DNA from: Coriolopsis trogii
Taxonomy: Eukaryota > Basidiomycota > Agaricomycetes > Polyporales > Polyporaceae
Length of the DNA: 64,000 nt
Direction of reading: 5' to 3'
Assembly: GCA_020543525.1 (NCBI GenBank)
Contig: JAHYIO010000033.1
Span: 2,852,001-2,916,000 of the forward strand
This document shows positions 1 through 12,268 of the stretch, in pieces. Numbering within the stretch: the first letter of the stretch is position 1; each line of letters starts with the position of its first letter. The notes under the pieces were generated by a model, which was given only the letters and a program-made list of their open reading frames with translations, made no database searches and was not told the DNA's origin. The position numbers and the translations under genes are program-made.

Positions 1-1
1 C

Positions 2-1335
2 ATATGTCAACTCAAGGAAGCGTTCTTCGAGGGGTATAGCGTCAGTACGTGTATTCACTCGGGTTGGAGCTCGCAGAACTCGCAGATGCTCATGGTCTCT
101 TGCAGGTCTTGTTCTCGAGCTCGCTCCTGGTGGGGACCTGATGTCATACATGCTACAACGTGAAGTTCTTCGTAAGTTCCTGCTCTAAATCATAGATTGG
201 CACTCACGCACGTATGATAGTCGAACCTGAAGGGCAATACTTCACGTACCAGATCTGTGAGGCACTGGCAGTGAGTATGCGCCGTCTTGTGATCGCTGTT
301 AGAGTATCTGACACTGCGTAGTATGTCCATGAAAAGGGCATCGTCCATCGCGACCTCAAACCAGAGAATGTGCTGTTGACTGATGATCATCCGCCCATCG
401 TTAAAGTCGCGGACTTCGGCCTGGCGAAGGTCATAGACTCGCTCTCGATGCTTCAGGTGGGTCTGAACTGTCACCACATTGCAATCGCACGACGCTTACT
501 CTCCAGAAGACGAAATGTGGTACACCGGCATTCGTTGCTCCTGAGGTCCTCGATGAGAGTGAGGAAGGATACGACAAGGTAGTCGACAGTTGGAGTCTCG
601 GAGTGATGGTCTTCATGATGTGCGTCTCGACCGTGTCGTCTAGACGAACCCACACTCATCAGCGTCCTCGCAGTATCGCGAAGTCGAGCCCCTTCCATGA
701 CGAAGCCAAGGACGGGCCTGATCTCGAACTGCTCCTCGACTACAACATCAGCGAGGAAGGTAAGCACCGAGATCTCATGTCACATTGCGTATCAAACTCA
801 CAACTTCGCAGGCATTGACTTCATACACCGTCTCCTGGAATATGACCCGCGCCTGCGCATGACACCTGCCCAAGCCCTCGAACACGACTGGCTCGCCGCT
901 CAAGCCGCCACAGAACGTGCGCGCATGTTCGAGCGCGAACAATCCCTCCTCCGTGCGGAGGCCCGTCGCGCGCGTGCACAAGAATCTGACCTATACGTCG
1001 ACTCCGCATTCGAGATCGAGCACGACACCGCCTCCACCAGCAGTGGTACAACCCGCACTGGGAGCATCTCAGTGGCGCGGTCGACGTCGAACAAGCGGAA
1101 GGCAGGACGGCCCGACGGAGATCTTACTCGCTCGCTGTCAACCATGTCAGTCGAAGACGACGCAATCGACGACGACGACGCTCCCGCACCCAAGAGGGCG
1201 CGTGGCGAGGATAGAGTCATTCCGAGGCGTGCACCTGCGACTACCCATAGACACGGGCCTTGTGTGGTACAGTGGCCCGCCTACGACGTGGAACCCGACG
1301 AGGTCCCGGGGCTAGGGATGTTTCGAGACGACTGA
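2..1335 (+). CDS. FHA/Chk2-like Ser/Thr protein kinase, copy 1 (5'-truncated by window edge)
   Basis: This is the C-terminal part of a Chk2/Rad53-type protein kinase; its FHA domain and ATP-binding lobe would lie upstream of the window. Spliced exons read through the end of the N-lobe ([11 protein letters not shown]), the hinge (LELAPGGDL), the catalytic loop HRDLKPEN near 345-370, DFGLAK near 413-427, GTPAFVAPE near 523-545 and DSWSLGVM. The last exon (after the intron ending near 811) holds the end of the kinase fold ([21 protein letters not shown]) and a roughly 150-residue disordered tail with NLS-like KRKAGR and PKRARGE. The tail ends in VPGLGMF, shared with copy 2. All catalytic residues visible here are intact, so an active kinase is expected. 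It is first in a same-strand tandem array with the next two genes. The family assignment rests on close resemblance to the complete copies downstream. Confidence 0.85.
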
Positions 1336-1833
1336 AGGACTTCTCCCACTTTTTAGATAGTCAAATTATCGGTCTGCTGTATATAGCTCTGTACGTTGCT
1401 GTCTAGCTGTTTGTTGTAGTGCCGCTCTCGTCCGCATACTGTCCCTCGCATTGCAATTAGGAAACTTCATTCATGGTCTAACGTGCAGACGTCCGGTACT
1501 CCTTGTCTCCCCTTCCGGAATGCCTCGAGGTGAGAATGTCGTAAGCTTTATGTTTCACTCCGATTTAGCTCCGCTGCAATGCCGCAACGGGAATCAAGAA
1601 GGTCGACAGCCTCGTCCGTACCGTCCATCCACGGGCGGGTGCCAATCGCACTGGTGCGCTGGCTCGAGAGCACCTCTATCCACCACCACTCCTTCGCCTT
1701 TGTCACAACAGAGGTACCTTTCTCTCACTTTCTACGTGCACTTCGCTCTGTTACCCGTTCGCGTATTCAAACTCACTAATCGAGCTGCAGCGCGACGTCA
1801 TCTGGTGCACCCACAAACCCTCGCCGGTCACCC

Positions 1834-4001
1834 ATGCCCGTAACGTCAGAATCCCAAGAGTCTACCCAGCCGACACGCGAGTTCTCGCAGCAGCCGGGAC
1901 TCATCGAGCAGGATCCCGACATATGGCTCTCGCTCGTGCCGTGCAATAGCCAAAATCCGTACTTGAGGCGGATCGACCTCAGGAAACCGAAGCTGAAGCA
2001 AACCATCGGACGCGGCACGAAGAAGGGAAGCGTGCAATGTGACCACACGCTTCCCAAGGTGTCTGACATGAGTGAGTGTTTCCGCCGACGGGGTTCATCT
2101 TGACGTTCAATGCTGATGCACTCGCACCCTAGGTCGTATACACTGCACCATCGAGTGGAACGGCGACACGGATCCTAAGACGTCAGAGGTCGTCGTGACG
2201 AACCACGAGACGACTTACGGCACATGGGTCAGTCTTCTATGCGCTGATATTGTGTCTTGGCTTAACATTCATCGCTAGGTCGGGGATGAGCACTTTCACA
2301 GTAGGATGAGCAAAGTGTTGCACGACCGGGACGTGATAACTTTTGGGCAGAACAACGCGGAACCGGGAGGCGCCCTCGATCGGACTCACAGTGAGCAGGA
2401 GCTACTCCGCTTCCGAGTCGTTGTCTCTGACCGGGCTTCAGGTTTCTGGGTGCGGATATGGCACATGGCGAAGAACAGGCTCGTCTCGAGGCCGCAATTG
2501 CGAGAGGCGTACGACGTGTCCAACCACGAGCTCGGTAGAGGGTCTTATGCGACTGTGGTCAAGGCGCTGCACAAGACTGAGAGAAGGTGGTATGCCGTCA
2601 AGCTCCTTCCGGGACACGCCGAGGTGGCCAACCGCGCTCGAAACTTGCATAGGGAGATCAAAGTCATGGAGACCTTGAAACATGACCACATCGTGGAGTA
2701 TAAGGAGCACTTTCTCGAGGACGATGGGATTAGTACGCACCTCCCGCTACTGACATACTCTCCTTCGACATCACACTCTCTTTCCGCCAATAGGTATCGT
2801 GCTCGAGTGGGTTCCCGGAGGAGATTTGTCTGCGTACCTGAGAAAGCGCAGCGCCCCGCTATGTGAGTCAGAAACAGCGTACTTGCACGGTTCATTGACT
2901 GATGAGTTCGCAAGCCGAGGATGAAGCTCGTCGATTCACCTATCAGATATGCGATGCTTTAGTTGTGAGTGCTGCCCGCTTTTCATGCTGACGACCTTTG
3001 ACAACGACGAACCCTAAGTACATCCACAGTATGAATTATGTTCATCGGGATCTCAAACCGCAGAATGTCCTTCTGACGGACGATGACCCTCCGAACGCCA
3101 AGGTCGCAGATTTCGGTATGGCGAAAGTGTTCGATTCTCTGTCCGATCTCCGAGTAAGAGATGCGCATTTCCATTAGGTATGAATTTTGACCCCACCCTC
3201 TTGCAGACCATGTGCGGAACGCCGTTGTACGTTGCACCGGAAGTACTGATCGATAGCCGGGAGGGGTACAACCAGGTCGTCGATAGCTGGAGTCTAGGAG
3301 TGATGCTGTTCATCATGTGCGTCGTTCCTCATCCGGATCCAGCCTCACGAACACTCACCGCTGCCTCAGGCTTGCCAAGCAGGAACCGTTCTACGACGAA
3401 TCGCATAGCGCCGTTGACTGGGGGAGGCTACATGGTCGAGGACTAAGTGAACCCTGTGAGTGGTATCAGTGTCATACCCCAGTTGCCTTCACGAGCGACA
3501 CATGAGCACATAGGCCAGAGCTTCCTCAACCGCCTCCTGGAGTACGACCCGCGTCTTCGAGCATCAGCAGCGCGAGCGCGCAAAGACCCCTGGCTCGCAG
3601 CTGAAGAAGGGCACCTGAAGTCAGTCGCGGACAAGGTCGAAGTCCGCGACTATCTGCAAGAGAATGTCAGAAGCTCCGAGTCTACTACTCCTCAACCACC
3701 CCCGCGTCAGCGTTCGGCCACGGTAACTGGACACCGACGAGACCCGTCACTTACCCAGGCGCCCTCTGGGAGGAAACGGAAGCCAGAGGTCGACGAAGTG
3801 CACAGTACGTTGACTTCGCTTTCGCTGAATGACGAGCAGCGCCGTCCGCGGAAGCGGGCGCGTGCTGACAAGAACTTGGGATTAGAGGACCACCACACCG
3901 CCGAGACCGCAACGGCATGGACTACGTCGTCGACGTTCGCAACGGCCGGGGACTCTGTTGGAGAAGTTCCTGGCCTCGGACAGTTCTGGCCGTATTCCTG
4001 A
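1834..4001 (+). CDS. FHA-domain Chk2/Rad53-like Ser/Thr kinase, copy 2
   Basis: A multi-exon gene for a protein of roughly 570 residues. The ATG at 1834 is chosen because it gives an N-terminus with SQ/TQ sites followed by a DPDIW...VPCN segment that matches the copy at 17543. The FHA domain follows: TIGRG, then after an intron SRIHCTIEW, then ETTYGTW, where the usual Asn of NG is Tyr. The kinase domain has [10 protein letters not shown], the ATP lysine in YAVKLL, the alpha-C Glu in [21 protein letters not shown] and GTPLYVAPE. The tail carries basic NLS-like GRKRKP and RPRKRAR and ends [11 protein letters not shown]. The kinase should be catalytically competent, but phosphothreonine reading by its FHA domain is doubtful. 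About ten exons are separated by introns of about 45-65 nt. By family knowledge it would act in DNA-damage or cell-cycle signalling; a lineage-specific role is equally possible. Confidence 0.85.
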
Positions 4002-4279
4002 GAGACGTGTCGCGCGTTCCTTTGCTGCTGTACTCACCTGTGGTTATTCGTGTTGAATTTGATCCCCGTTTTCTTGGAGAAAGGTGTGTTTGCAATGACA
4101 TACTCATGATGTTGGAGAAGGGGAATTGAAACACCGACTGGCGCCGTCTTAAAGGCCAGGCATAAGTATCTCGGCAGATTGGACGGCTGTGCCGGCCCAA
4201 GGGTCGCTTCCCCCCTTCTCCCCACGGCAGTGCGCTGCGCTGTACATACGACTTCAACAGTGTACGTCGTCCTCAGGCA

Positions 4280-6620
4280 ATGTCAGGCATCACTGTTCTG
4301 TCTCCGAGCCCTTCCCACATCTCGACACGCACACAGACCACAGAGAGAGCCTCGACTTCACCTTCTGTTGCAGTAGATCCTGATGTCTGGGCAATACTTC
4401 ACCCGTGGGGTTCTGGGATGCATGGCCAGGAGATCGTTCCGATGGTTTTTAGAAAGTCTCAGCGCAGATACACCATTGGCCGCGGCCCTGGGAACGACTA
4501 TTCTTACCCGAATGTCTCGGGCATGTGTGAGTACTAGTTGCATACCATTCCGCCTGCAGTATCTCTATATCATACTCGAGTTCATATCTGCGCGATTCTC
4601 TCTCGTTCTGTCGTAGCGTCGCAACAATGTGTGATAGAGTGGGACGGCGAAGAGTCGTGTTCCTCCGCCATCACTATCACCAATCTCTCGTCCCATGGAA
4701 CCTATGTAAGTCTACTTTACACTTCTATTAGTTGCTTGTATAGTACATCTCTCATGCTCCTATCAGATTAAGGATGAGAGAATGGGCCAGGGGCAAAGCA
4801 GATTATTGCACGACTTCACCTTCATAAGTTTCCGCTCCCCTCTCAGGCGCTCGGGAGGGGCGTCTGAACAGGATCTCTGTGAGTATGCTATCGAGACCTT
4901 AGCATGTCATGATTCTGATGATCCGCGAAGCTTTCATGTTCCGTCGATACCATATGGATGATAACGGGAATGGAATCCCGTCCGAATTGCGCAAGTCCTA
5001 TGATATCCATACCACGCTAGGTAGAGGCGCCTTTGCGACGGTTGTGAAAGGCCTTCATGTCACAGAGAACAAGTGGTATGCCATCAAGCTATTCCATAAG
5101 AACTTCTTAACATCCGTGAACGGATGCACCATGGATCGCGACAAGATGGCAAAAGCTTTGAAGAAGGAGATAGATCTCATGTCGCAACTTGTACACCCCA
5201 ATATCGTTCAGTTCAAGGAAGCCATTTACTCAGAGTATGACATTAGTGCGTCATGCATGTTGCGCTCATATGGCATAATACTTACTTTCGGTCAGGTATC
5301 GTAATGGAATTCGTCTCCGGAGGAGACTTGGGACAGTACGTATATAAACAGCCTCGAGGCGTACTTGGTGAGTGTCTCGTTGTAAACGGTTGTTTTGCCC
5401 AATCCTGCGTGCCGACTCTATCTACAGAGGAAGCGGAGACAAGATACTTCACATATCAGATTTGCGAGGCGCTCACCGTGAGTGGATTCGTGGTTGACAA
5501 CATGTGCCCTCTCACCAACCAGCGCGCATGTAGTACTTGCACGCACGAGGGATTGTCCATCGCGACCTCAAGCTCGAGAACGTGCTCTTGACGGACGGGC
5601 ATTCCGGGCGTCGAGTCGCCAAACTCGCGGACTTTGGACTGGCGAAACTGGTCAGCTCACGAACTTTCCTGCAGGTGGGTTTTCGCATAGAACACGTTCT
5701 TGCTCATGACTGAAGAATGTGAGAGCAGACCGAGTGCGGTACGCCGATGTACATGGCTCCGGAGATTGGCCAGTGCGGCAACGAGGGTTACAACGAGGGT
5801 GTCGACAGTTGGAGTCTCGGGGTGATGATATGCGTGATGTGCGTATTCTATCGTGCCGTCTTCCTCCCGTTTTCTGACTCGCTCCTAGGCTACTCGGACG
5901 TAGCCCCTTTCTTCACGATACCCGTCAAGACGTAGATTGGCATCACATCAAGCGATTCGGGATCAGTAAAGAAGGTATGTACTCGGAGCAGAACACAGAT
6001 ACCGTGCGCTCAGTCCTTTCCCCGTAGGCCAGCATATCATCTCACACCTACTTCAACGCAACCCTGAGATGCGTCTATCAGCCGCAAAGGCATGTCTGCA
6101 TCCCTGGCTGAACAGAAACCACCCGCACTGGCACACGAATGCTCTCTCGTCTCGTCCAGATCGGGCGAGCATGCATATGCAGTCACCACCTCTGCCTCCA
6201 GCTCATCGTCATGTGCACCTCACGCCAGCGGGTGCGCTAATTCGAACGGCTCCGGTCGTATACGCGACCACCCTTTTTGCGAGTGTGAAGCGCAAGTATG
6301 AAAGTGACGAGGATGCAGGCCCCTCGGCCTATCGGGAGGTTAAGCAGCCGCGTCTGAACGCACCCCCTCCTACGAGCAGCTTTGCCACAATTTCCTGCCC
6401 CATACATGGCTTAGGAGCCCCGTCCGGACCCTCACGCGTCTTCAATGCCCATCCGATGCCACATCCTTTCCTCAGGCCTTGTCCCTACTACCCTACGCAG
6501 GTCTTGCCTCCAAATGCATACGATCAGGACGACTTCACTGACTTAAAGGTGCCAGTATGGGCATCCGGGGCTCCCAATGACCGTATCTGGGATGTTACTA
6601 GTATTTCACCGAGACCTTAG
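4280..6620 (+). CDS. FHA-domain Chk2/Rad53-like Ser/Thr kinase, copy 3
   Basis: Third member of the tandem array. The start at 4280 gives a Ser/Thr-rich N-terminus and a DPDVW segment aligned with copies 2 and 4. The FHA domain has [10 protein letters not shown], then across a spliced codon [10 protein letters not shown] (His of the S-x-x-H signature replaced by Gln), then SSHGTY (Asn of NG replaced by His). The kinase domain has [23 protein letters not shown], the catalytic loop HRDLKLEN (Pro to Leu) near 5562-5582, DFGLAK and GTPMYMAPE near 5740-5765. The last exon (from about 6028) finishes the C-lobe ([18 protein letters not shown]) and a Pro-rich tail with [10 protein letters not shown]. 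The tail lacks the VPGLG end of copies 1 and 2, so this is the most diverged copy. The ATP-binding and catalytic residues remain, so it is not an obvious pseudogene. Confidence 0.82.
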
Positions 6621-8743
6621 TGACATGGGAAGGCTGTCCCGCGTGTTCTGGCTCAATGTAAAAAGACAGGGACTGAGATAGGAACCATCTATATGCCTAC
6701 GCCATGATATGTATCTGTTATATGTCGGAAGTTCTGTCGTGTACTGTTCGCCTTGTGTTATGTTCTATGCTCTCGACCCACCCCTTCATGAATGAAAAGC
6801 TCTGTATTGCGCTCTGATTTTCACGGCGATTTCAGGATAATGGTTAATACGCTTGAATCTACTGGACGGTACTACTCTACAGATGTCGAAAGCCGCCCCG
6901 AGGAAGGCCTAGGCGGGAGCATGAGCACCAGCGGCGCTTACACTGCCTTTTCTGGCAAATCCTTGCGCGTTTACGCCCTTGGGTGTGACTTGGCTTTTTC
7001 CCCCAACGGCCGAATATCCTTGACGTTTGAACGATCTCTGCGCAGCAGCCTGTTGAGCTTCATGACTCCGAATCTGGCTTTCTGCATTGTGCCACGCAGC
7101 TCAGAAGTTCGCAGGTTTACTCCAGACTTCGGACGGCCAGCATCGTCGCCAGTATTCATCACCACCTCTCGGACACCCAACCCCAAGAGCAAACTAGTGA
7201 TATCAGCCAGGAGGCGAGGCAAATTCTTGACTCGAGAGATATTGTTGGAACAACATAGGTATGTCTTCTTAACCAGCTGGCCATGTTGGCGTCTGTGTTA
7301 CGCCTTGCCCTACTATGAGAAAAGCTAGTCACTGTATTTATGGAGCTGCGCCCATGCACCAAGCACCGAAAATGGCCTACACTGTCCGCACGGTCCATGA
7401 GGTGGTTTCACTGGCTCAGAACCCTTACGCGTCACAGCTGGGTTAGCCTCCATACCACCGACCCCATGGGGTTGGCAACGCCTACCTCGGTGCGTATTCC
7501 AGTTATCTCTGCTCCCTTCCACCCATGGCAACATGACCATGCGCTCCTTCCTCGTCGCCGCACCGGAACCGGGTTACCGTCGAGCTATCTAGAGTTCGCG
7601 CCCATGCGGGACGAGAATAGAGTGCTGTCGACGAGTATGCATGACTTCCGGAGAGCTGCTATATTAGAGAACTCATCATTGCATCCGTTAGCGTCCTCTG
7701 GCGCACTCCGCTCGATTCTACGGAGCAATAACAGATGAATTATTGCACAATCGGCATTGCTATCCATCAGGAAATTGGGTTTTGATCCATCGCGTCTGTA
7801 TGGTACCAGATGGAGCCATGGAGCGATGGAAATCCCCCCCCTGTATACGGAGGCGCCTGTCTCCATCTGGATCAGCATGGAAGCGCCTGTTTCTATCTGG
7901 ATTGGCTGTTTCCATCTAGCACCGGACGGAGGCAGATGGGCGACCTGCTCCCCTGTTCACTCCCTCGAAAATTTATCTCCTGTACTGCGGGCGTGCTACA
8001 GGCATATAGTCTCAGTAACGATGGCCATAGTAAGAGGTATATGCTATGTCAGGGAGGGACGCGCAGAGAGGTACACACTCGGATCAAGTGCGGCCTCTGC
8101 CGAGAGTGCCGATAGTCCCGATGGAGTCGTATGGATCCATGGAAATTGTGTCTCCAGCTGGAAGAGACCGCGTTTCCTGATGTCTACAATCCACTTCGTG
8201 ATGCACAGCTTCGTCAAACTCCATGCAATACCCGTGTACTACTTCCTAGGATCGCATGTGCTGGTCGAATGGTTCCACGTTCGCCGCTCGTGGATTCTGA
8301 AGACAACGGCTCACACCTTCAGGGTCCATGTCTTCTTCGTGTCGGAGCGACCTTCCTTGCGGGCCTCACCTCACATACCAGTCTCCTCTTTCGATAAGGA
8401 GGTTGAGGAGACTAATTGAGCGTCTCGTGTCTACCTTCAACGACAGTCTCTTGACGTGCGAACAGCAAGTCGCGCAGGGAGGTTCGTTTCGCGGTGGCGC
8501 TGAACGTCAACGACATTGCAAATCAAGCGTTAGTCGCTGTCCGGTGTGTATTCGGTTGGTTTCTCGTAAGTATTTAGCTTCGTCTGCCCTAACTGCGATC
8601 TGTCACCGGTACCTAACCTTACTCCGCCAAACTCTGACTTCAGAGAGCATAAAGCAGCGATAGCCCCGGGCAACATGCCGTCTTTTCTTTCACGACCCCC
8701 ACATCCTCTGCTCAGTTAGCCTCGAGCCGACGGTCCTCCTGGG
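6621..8743. other. 2.1-kb stretch with no supported gene
   Basis: Several open frames exist, the longest being 6792-7328 (+), 6971-7222 (-) and 7757-8419 (+). None shows a recognisable domain, intron signals that join them, or resemblance to a family I know. A local direct repeat of about 30 bp occurs near 7850-7910 (GCGCCTGT followed by CCATCTGG or CTATCTGG). The stretch may hold a decayed gene or transposon remnant, but nothing proves it. Confidence 0.5.
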
Positions 8744-10577
8744 ATGGCCGACGGCGCCGCTGAACTTATAAGCGCATACAGCGATGTGTGAGTTTCATGA
8801 AGATGCAGCCCAGCTAGGACTCTGCTGACAACGCTTATCCTATGTAGTTTTGTGAGCAACTGCATGGGCTATGCTACCCTGGGTAAGCGTCGTCTCCCTC
8901 GAAACTGCTACTGCACTGTTCGCCTGCTGACAGAGTATGTAGCTCTCCTAGGATTCGAATACGTCATCACTATCAGGAGCGAAGTCGACCTATTTTGGAG
9001 ACGACGCCTCACCACCGCATCCGCGCTCTTCCTCATTAATCGATATGTTGTGCTTCTCTACAATCTGTCTCTTCTGTTTCAGTACATGACCTTCACACAA
9101 CTGGTGAGCATCTTTTCAGACTACACGTATCGCTATTGCAACATTCCCTCACCGGCTCATTCACTGTTCACGCAGAGGTGAGCTACGACCAGCTGCGCGC
9201 CATGTATATCGTAGGAGTGACCTCATCTCGCGTACAGCTGCTCCCAATGGGTAAACGGCACAAGAGTAATCGAGATTCTCATTTACCTACCATGGGCCGG
9301 TGGGTGCCCGTTCGTTTGCATTCTGTCTCTTTCTCTTCACCTTTCATGACCGACGGTGCTGACACGGTATATGATTATAGTCTTCTCAGCACTACGGGTC
9401 TTCGCACTCAGTGCCCGCAATTATACCCTCGCAACTCTCGTGTTTCTCCTCTCTGTGGTTCCGATAGGCATCAACTTCGCAAGTATCTCGTCGCACTTCG
9501 GCGTCTTTCTGAGATCCTTGACATGATGCATCAGGCCGATTACCATTGGTACGAAGGCGTACTTATTGACCCTTTCTGGGGATGTGTTCAGAACATCACT
9601 GAACCGGCCGACATCTCGATACGGTACGCACTATCCATGTAGAGAAGAACTTCCGGCGCGACTGAGATCACATTCTGCTTGTAGTCGTGAGCCTTTGTTA
9701 GCCTCGGACACGTCTACGCTGTGCACTAATCAGAGGCCCAGTCACCATCGCCTCGCGCAGTGCGCTCATTCTGGCAGACATTATCGTCATCGCGGTCACT
9801 TGGTTTGCGACATACAACACCACGCAGCTCGCACGCCACGTCGGAGGGCATGCGGAGACTCCTCCACTCTCCGTGCTGCTGTTGAGGGACGGTGAGTAGT
9901 ATCTGGCACTTTCGCTACGGGGTGAGTAGTGCTCACAGCAGGCGCAGGGATGGTCTATTTCATGTACGTAGAGTCGCGGAATGCGTCGGTGTATTCGCAG
10001 ACGAACCTTCCTACCCTCTACAGTGTTCTGTTAGCCATGAATACCTTACACCTCGCGTTCTCTACGAGCTCCGTGAGTTCTTGGCAGCTCACCGTATATG
10101 GAAACCACTGACGAACACGGCCGGGGTTCGGAAGACACTCTCAGACTTTCAGAGCATCAGCTCCATCATCCTCCTCGTCGAGCCGTACGTCTGTCCTCCA
10201 TCCCTCACCACAACATTGTTCTGTGCGCTCATGCTCACACGACGATGATCCCATCCAGGATGAACGCCGTCCTCGTCGGCCGCTTCCTCCTCAACCTCCA
10301 GGACGCCAACCTACGCTCGCTACAGGCAGGCTCCACGACCAACCTGGGCGCGCCCGGGAGGACGACTCGGACGCTCCGCTTCGAACGCTTCGTGGGCTCG
10401 CTCGGGGACTCGCTCGTGCTCTCGGGCTCATTCAGTTCCGCAGACACTGACACCGACACCGATGATGACACTCGGGGGTACTCGAGTGTGGAGGACGTCC
10501 CTGGAGATGCCAGGAAAGCGGACTTGGAAGGGTTCGAGTTGAGACAACGTGCAGTCGGACTTGCATCGGTACCCTGA
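8744..10577 (+). CDS. DUF6533 family multipass membrane protein, copy A
   Basis: Fungal-specific polytopic membrane protein of unknown function. The start MADGAAELISAYSD is followed by a short intron. Spliced exons give the DUF6533 signature EYVITIRSEVDLFWRRR near 8955-9005, then FLINRYVVLLYN. Further membrane segments follow, including IEILIYLPWAVFSALRVFAL and a VFLLSVVPIGINF helix near 9440-9480. The last exon (from about 10258) begins with the block RMNAVLVGRFLLNLQ, common in the family, and continues as a polar cytosolic tail with a TDTDTDDDT acidic run. About six to seven membrane helices are expected. The gene is nearly a mirror image of the one at 12457-14180, with similar intron positions. 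Agaricomycete genomes carry many such paralogs. Middle exon edges (about 9110-9270 and 9490-10140) are uncertain. Confidence 0.8.
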
Positions 10578-10844
10578 TGGGCCAGCCGGAAAACGGGGGA
10601 GCTGGTACTATGCGAGGGGAAGGTAGCGACGGTTTCTGTGCTGGGCTCGATTGTCACGGAATAGGGGGAGATCAGGGAAATCATCCGAGATGAATGGTCC
10701 TAGATTACGGCTAGCACGGAAGCAGCATCTACAGTACGGGGATACTAATGATACATGTACATGTCGAAATACACTACAACAACACAGATGTCCGCATATA
10801 AGCACAGAGTGAGACGGAAAATGACACCTTGATGTGGATGTGCG

Positions 10845-11629
10845 TTACACTTCTCCAAAGAAGACCGACTGGGAGTACCTGTCCTCGGCGCTGCCTTCCT
10901 TGCTCAGGAGGATCTCTTTGATCTACATTGGCATGTCAGCCGTTGGTCGAGTAGGACATAGCGGTGGAACTCACCTCGGGAGGGGGATTTAGTCCAAGTG
11001 CCTCAGCCCGCTCCCAACGGTCAAGACGGGACACCCCTACACAGGGACCATACTCATACGAGCTGCATACAGTCACACTGAGCATGGGTCTGCACTCGAC
11101 ACGACAAGTGGGGCACTCACAGGTCGAACACACGGAGTATATGATCCACCATAGACTCATCCTTCGCATGTACTGCATGAAAGCGGGCGAGGTCAACCCA
11201 ACCGAGTTCCCATAAGTACTCGGACAGACTCGTGCACTCACCAGGCTGGATGTCGCCCATCTTGTTACGGGCCTGGCCATATAGCTTCCTCCACCGCTTG
11301 TCTGAGACATCCAGCGGCTCCTTCTCGACAACCTCCTCCACTGCCCGTTTGGCAGCCTGCATCCTTGCCGTCAGCCTCGGGGCCTCGTCTTCCTGTTCAA
11401 CGACGACACGCCGCCTCTTCGCAGTAGGAACGTCATCTTCCTCTTCGGAGCTCTCAGAGATGATAATAGTGTCTTTGGCGGAAGGAGTTGACGCTGCACG
11501 GGCGGGTTGTTTACGAGTGGCCTTAGAGGACTTTCCAGCCGTCGTAGAAGCCGTGCGCTTGGAAGTAAAGGAGAGCTTTGCTTGCTTCATGGGTTCGGAT
11601 GCTTTGCTAGCGCTTCTTGCCGGGGGCAT
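10845..11629 (-). CDS. POLD4: DNA polymerase delta subunit 4 (Cdm1/POLD4)
   Basis: Smallest accessory subunit of replicative DNA polymerase delta, nuclear; by family knowledge it stabilises the holoenzyme and contacts PCNA. The protein starts MPPARSASKA with a PIP-like QAKLSF near residue 19. It continues through a basic/acidic disordered region containing PTAKRRR, then the conserved C-terminal domain across three short introns: DKRWRKLYGQAR, VHAKDESMVDHILRVFDL, SYEYGPCVGVSRLDRWERA and LGLNPPPE. The final small exon encodes IKEILLSKEG...SVFFGEV and stops at 10845-10847. The C-terminal block is diagnostic of the POLD4 family, which fission yeast and animals have and budding yeast lacks. The gene lies between two convergent DUF6533 paralogs. 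Reading an alternative exon (ARFHAVHAKD) would need retention of intron 1, so I prefer the spliced QPVHAKDE junction. Confidence 0.93.
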
Positions 11630-11953
11630 GTTGGCTCAGATCTGAAGGTACACAACGTCGTTGAATGGCAAAGTGGTAGTTTGTGTAGAGTCGCAAAGTT
11701 CTGAGCTGCCAGCCGCACGTTCAGTGCAAAGTGCTTATATAATCAACAATACAGTAGTTAGTTAAAGCGTTGTGATGTCAATACGTTACACTTAGTTCTT
11801 GGGGAATACTGTTCCCTCCCGTGTTTCAGCAATAACTTTTTGTTCTGCATCCTTATCTCTGATCACAAAGGCAACTGGTTTTGACTTCCCAGCATGGCTA
11901 GTTAAAAGACTTGTGGTCAAAGCGCAGACTCTCGTTTGCCAGTGCACTATGCC

Positions 11954-12268
11954 TAGGGACTGGCGCGGGTATACCCGCGGGTGTCCAGGTCAAGACCCGT
12001 ACCCGTACCCACGAAAAACCCGTACCCGCAGATCGGGTACGGGTTTCTCGCGGGTACCAAACCGAACCACGGGTTCACGGGTTTGACCCGTACTTATGCC
12101 CTCAGAACTCACCAACAAAAGGCTTAAACGCCTGGAGGGGGGAATGAAACCCGTACCCGCGCGGGTACGGGTTTTCATACGGGTCGGCCGAGAGGTACCC
12201 ACACCCGTACCCGTACGGGTACGGGTATCAAAACCCGCGCGGGTCTGCCAGACCCGCGTTTTTCCCTA
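11954..12268. mobile_element. hAT-type MITE (315 bp, 8-bp target-site duplication)
   Basis: Non-coding insertion flanked by a perfect 8-bp direct repeat ACTATGCC at 11946-11953 and 12269-12276. The ends form a short interrupted terminal inverted repeat: TAGGGA-4nt-CGCGGGT at the left and its reverse complement at the right. The interior is packed with subterminal copies of CCCGTACCC or GGGTACGGG in both orientations. The 8-bp duplication, TAGGG-type ends and subterminal repeats are the standard marks of hAT-superfamily elements. No transposase frame is present, so it is a non-autonomous copy. A second TATGCCCTCA at 12095-12104 repeats the right flank (12271-12280) and may reflect a composite history or chance. 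Confidence 0.85.
12203..12226. repeat. 24-bp perfect palindrome inside the MITE
   Basis: The half-site ACCCGTACCCGT is followed immediately by its exact reverse complement, giving a gapless 24-bp palindrome built from the element's own subterminal motif. It could be a paired transposase-binding site or the by-product of motif amplification. Confidence 0.85.

Noticed and set aside
2040..2160. Loss of the FHA Ser in kinase copy 2 (reading GRIHC)
   Set aside because: When the spliced codon A|GT is joined across the intron the residue is Ser, so S-R-I-H is intact; only the Asn of N-G is replaced.
6792..7328. 178-codon open frame that could be a gene
   Set aside because: No domain, no homologous neighbour, and no splice chain; codon composition is unlike the clear genes. 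Left as an unannotated stretch.
7850..7910. Short 30-bp direct repeat as a CRISPR-like or satellite array
   Set aside because: Only two imperfect units; far too few for an array, and CRISPR is not expected in a fungal nuclear genome.
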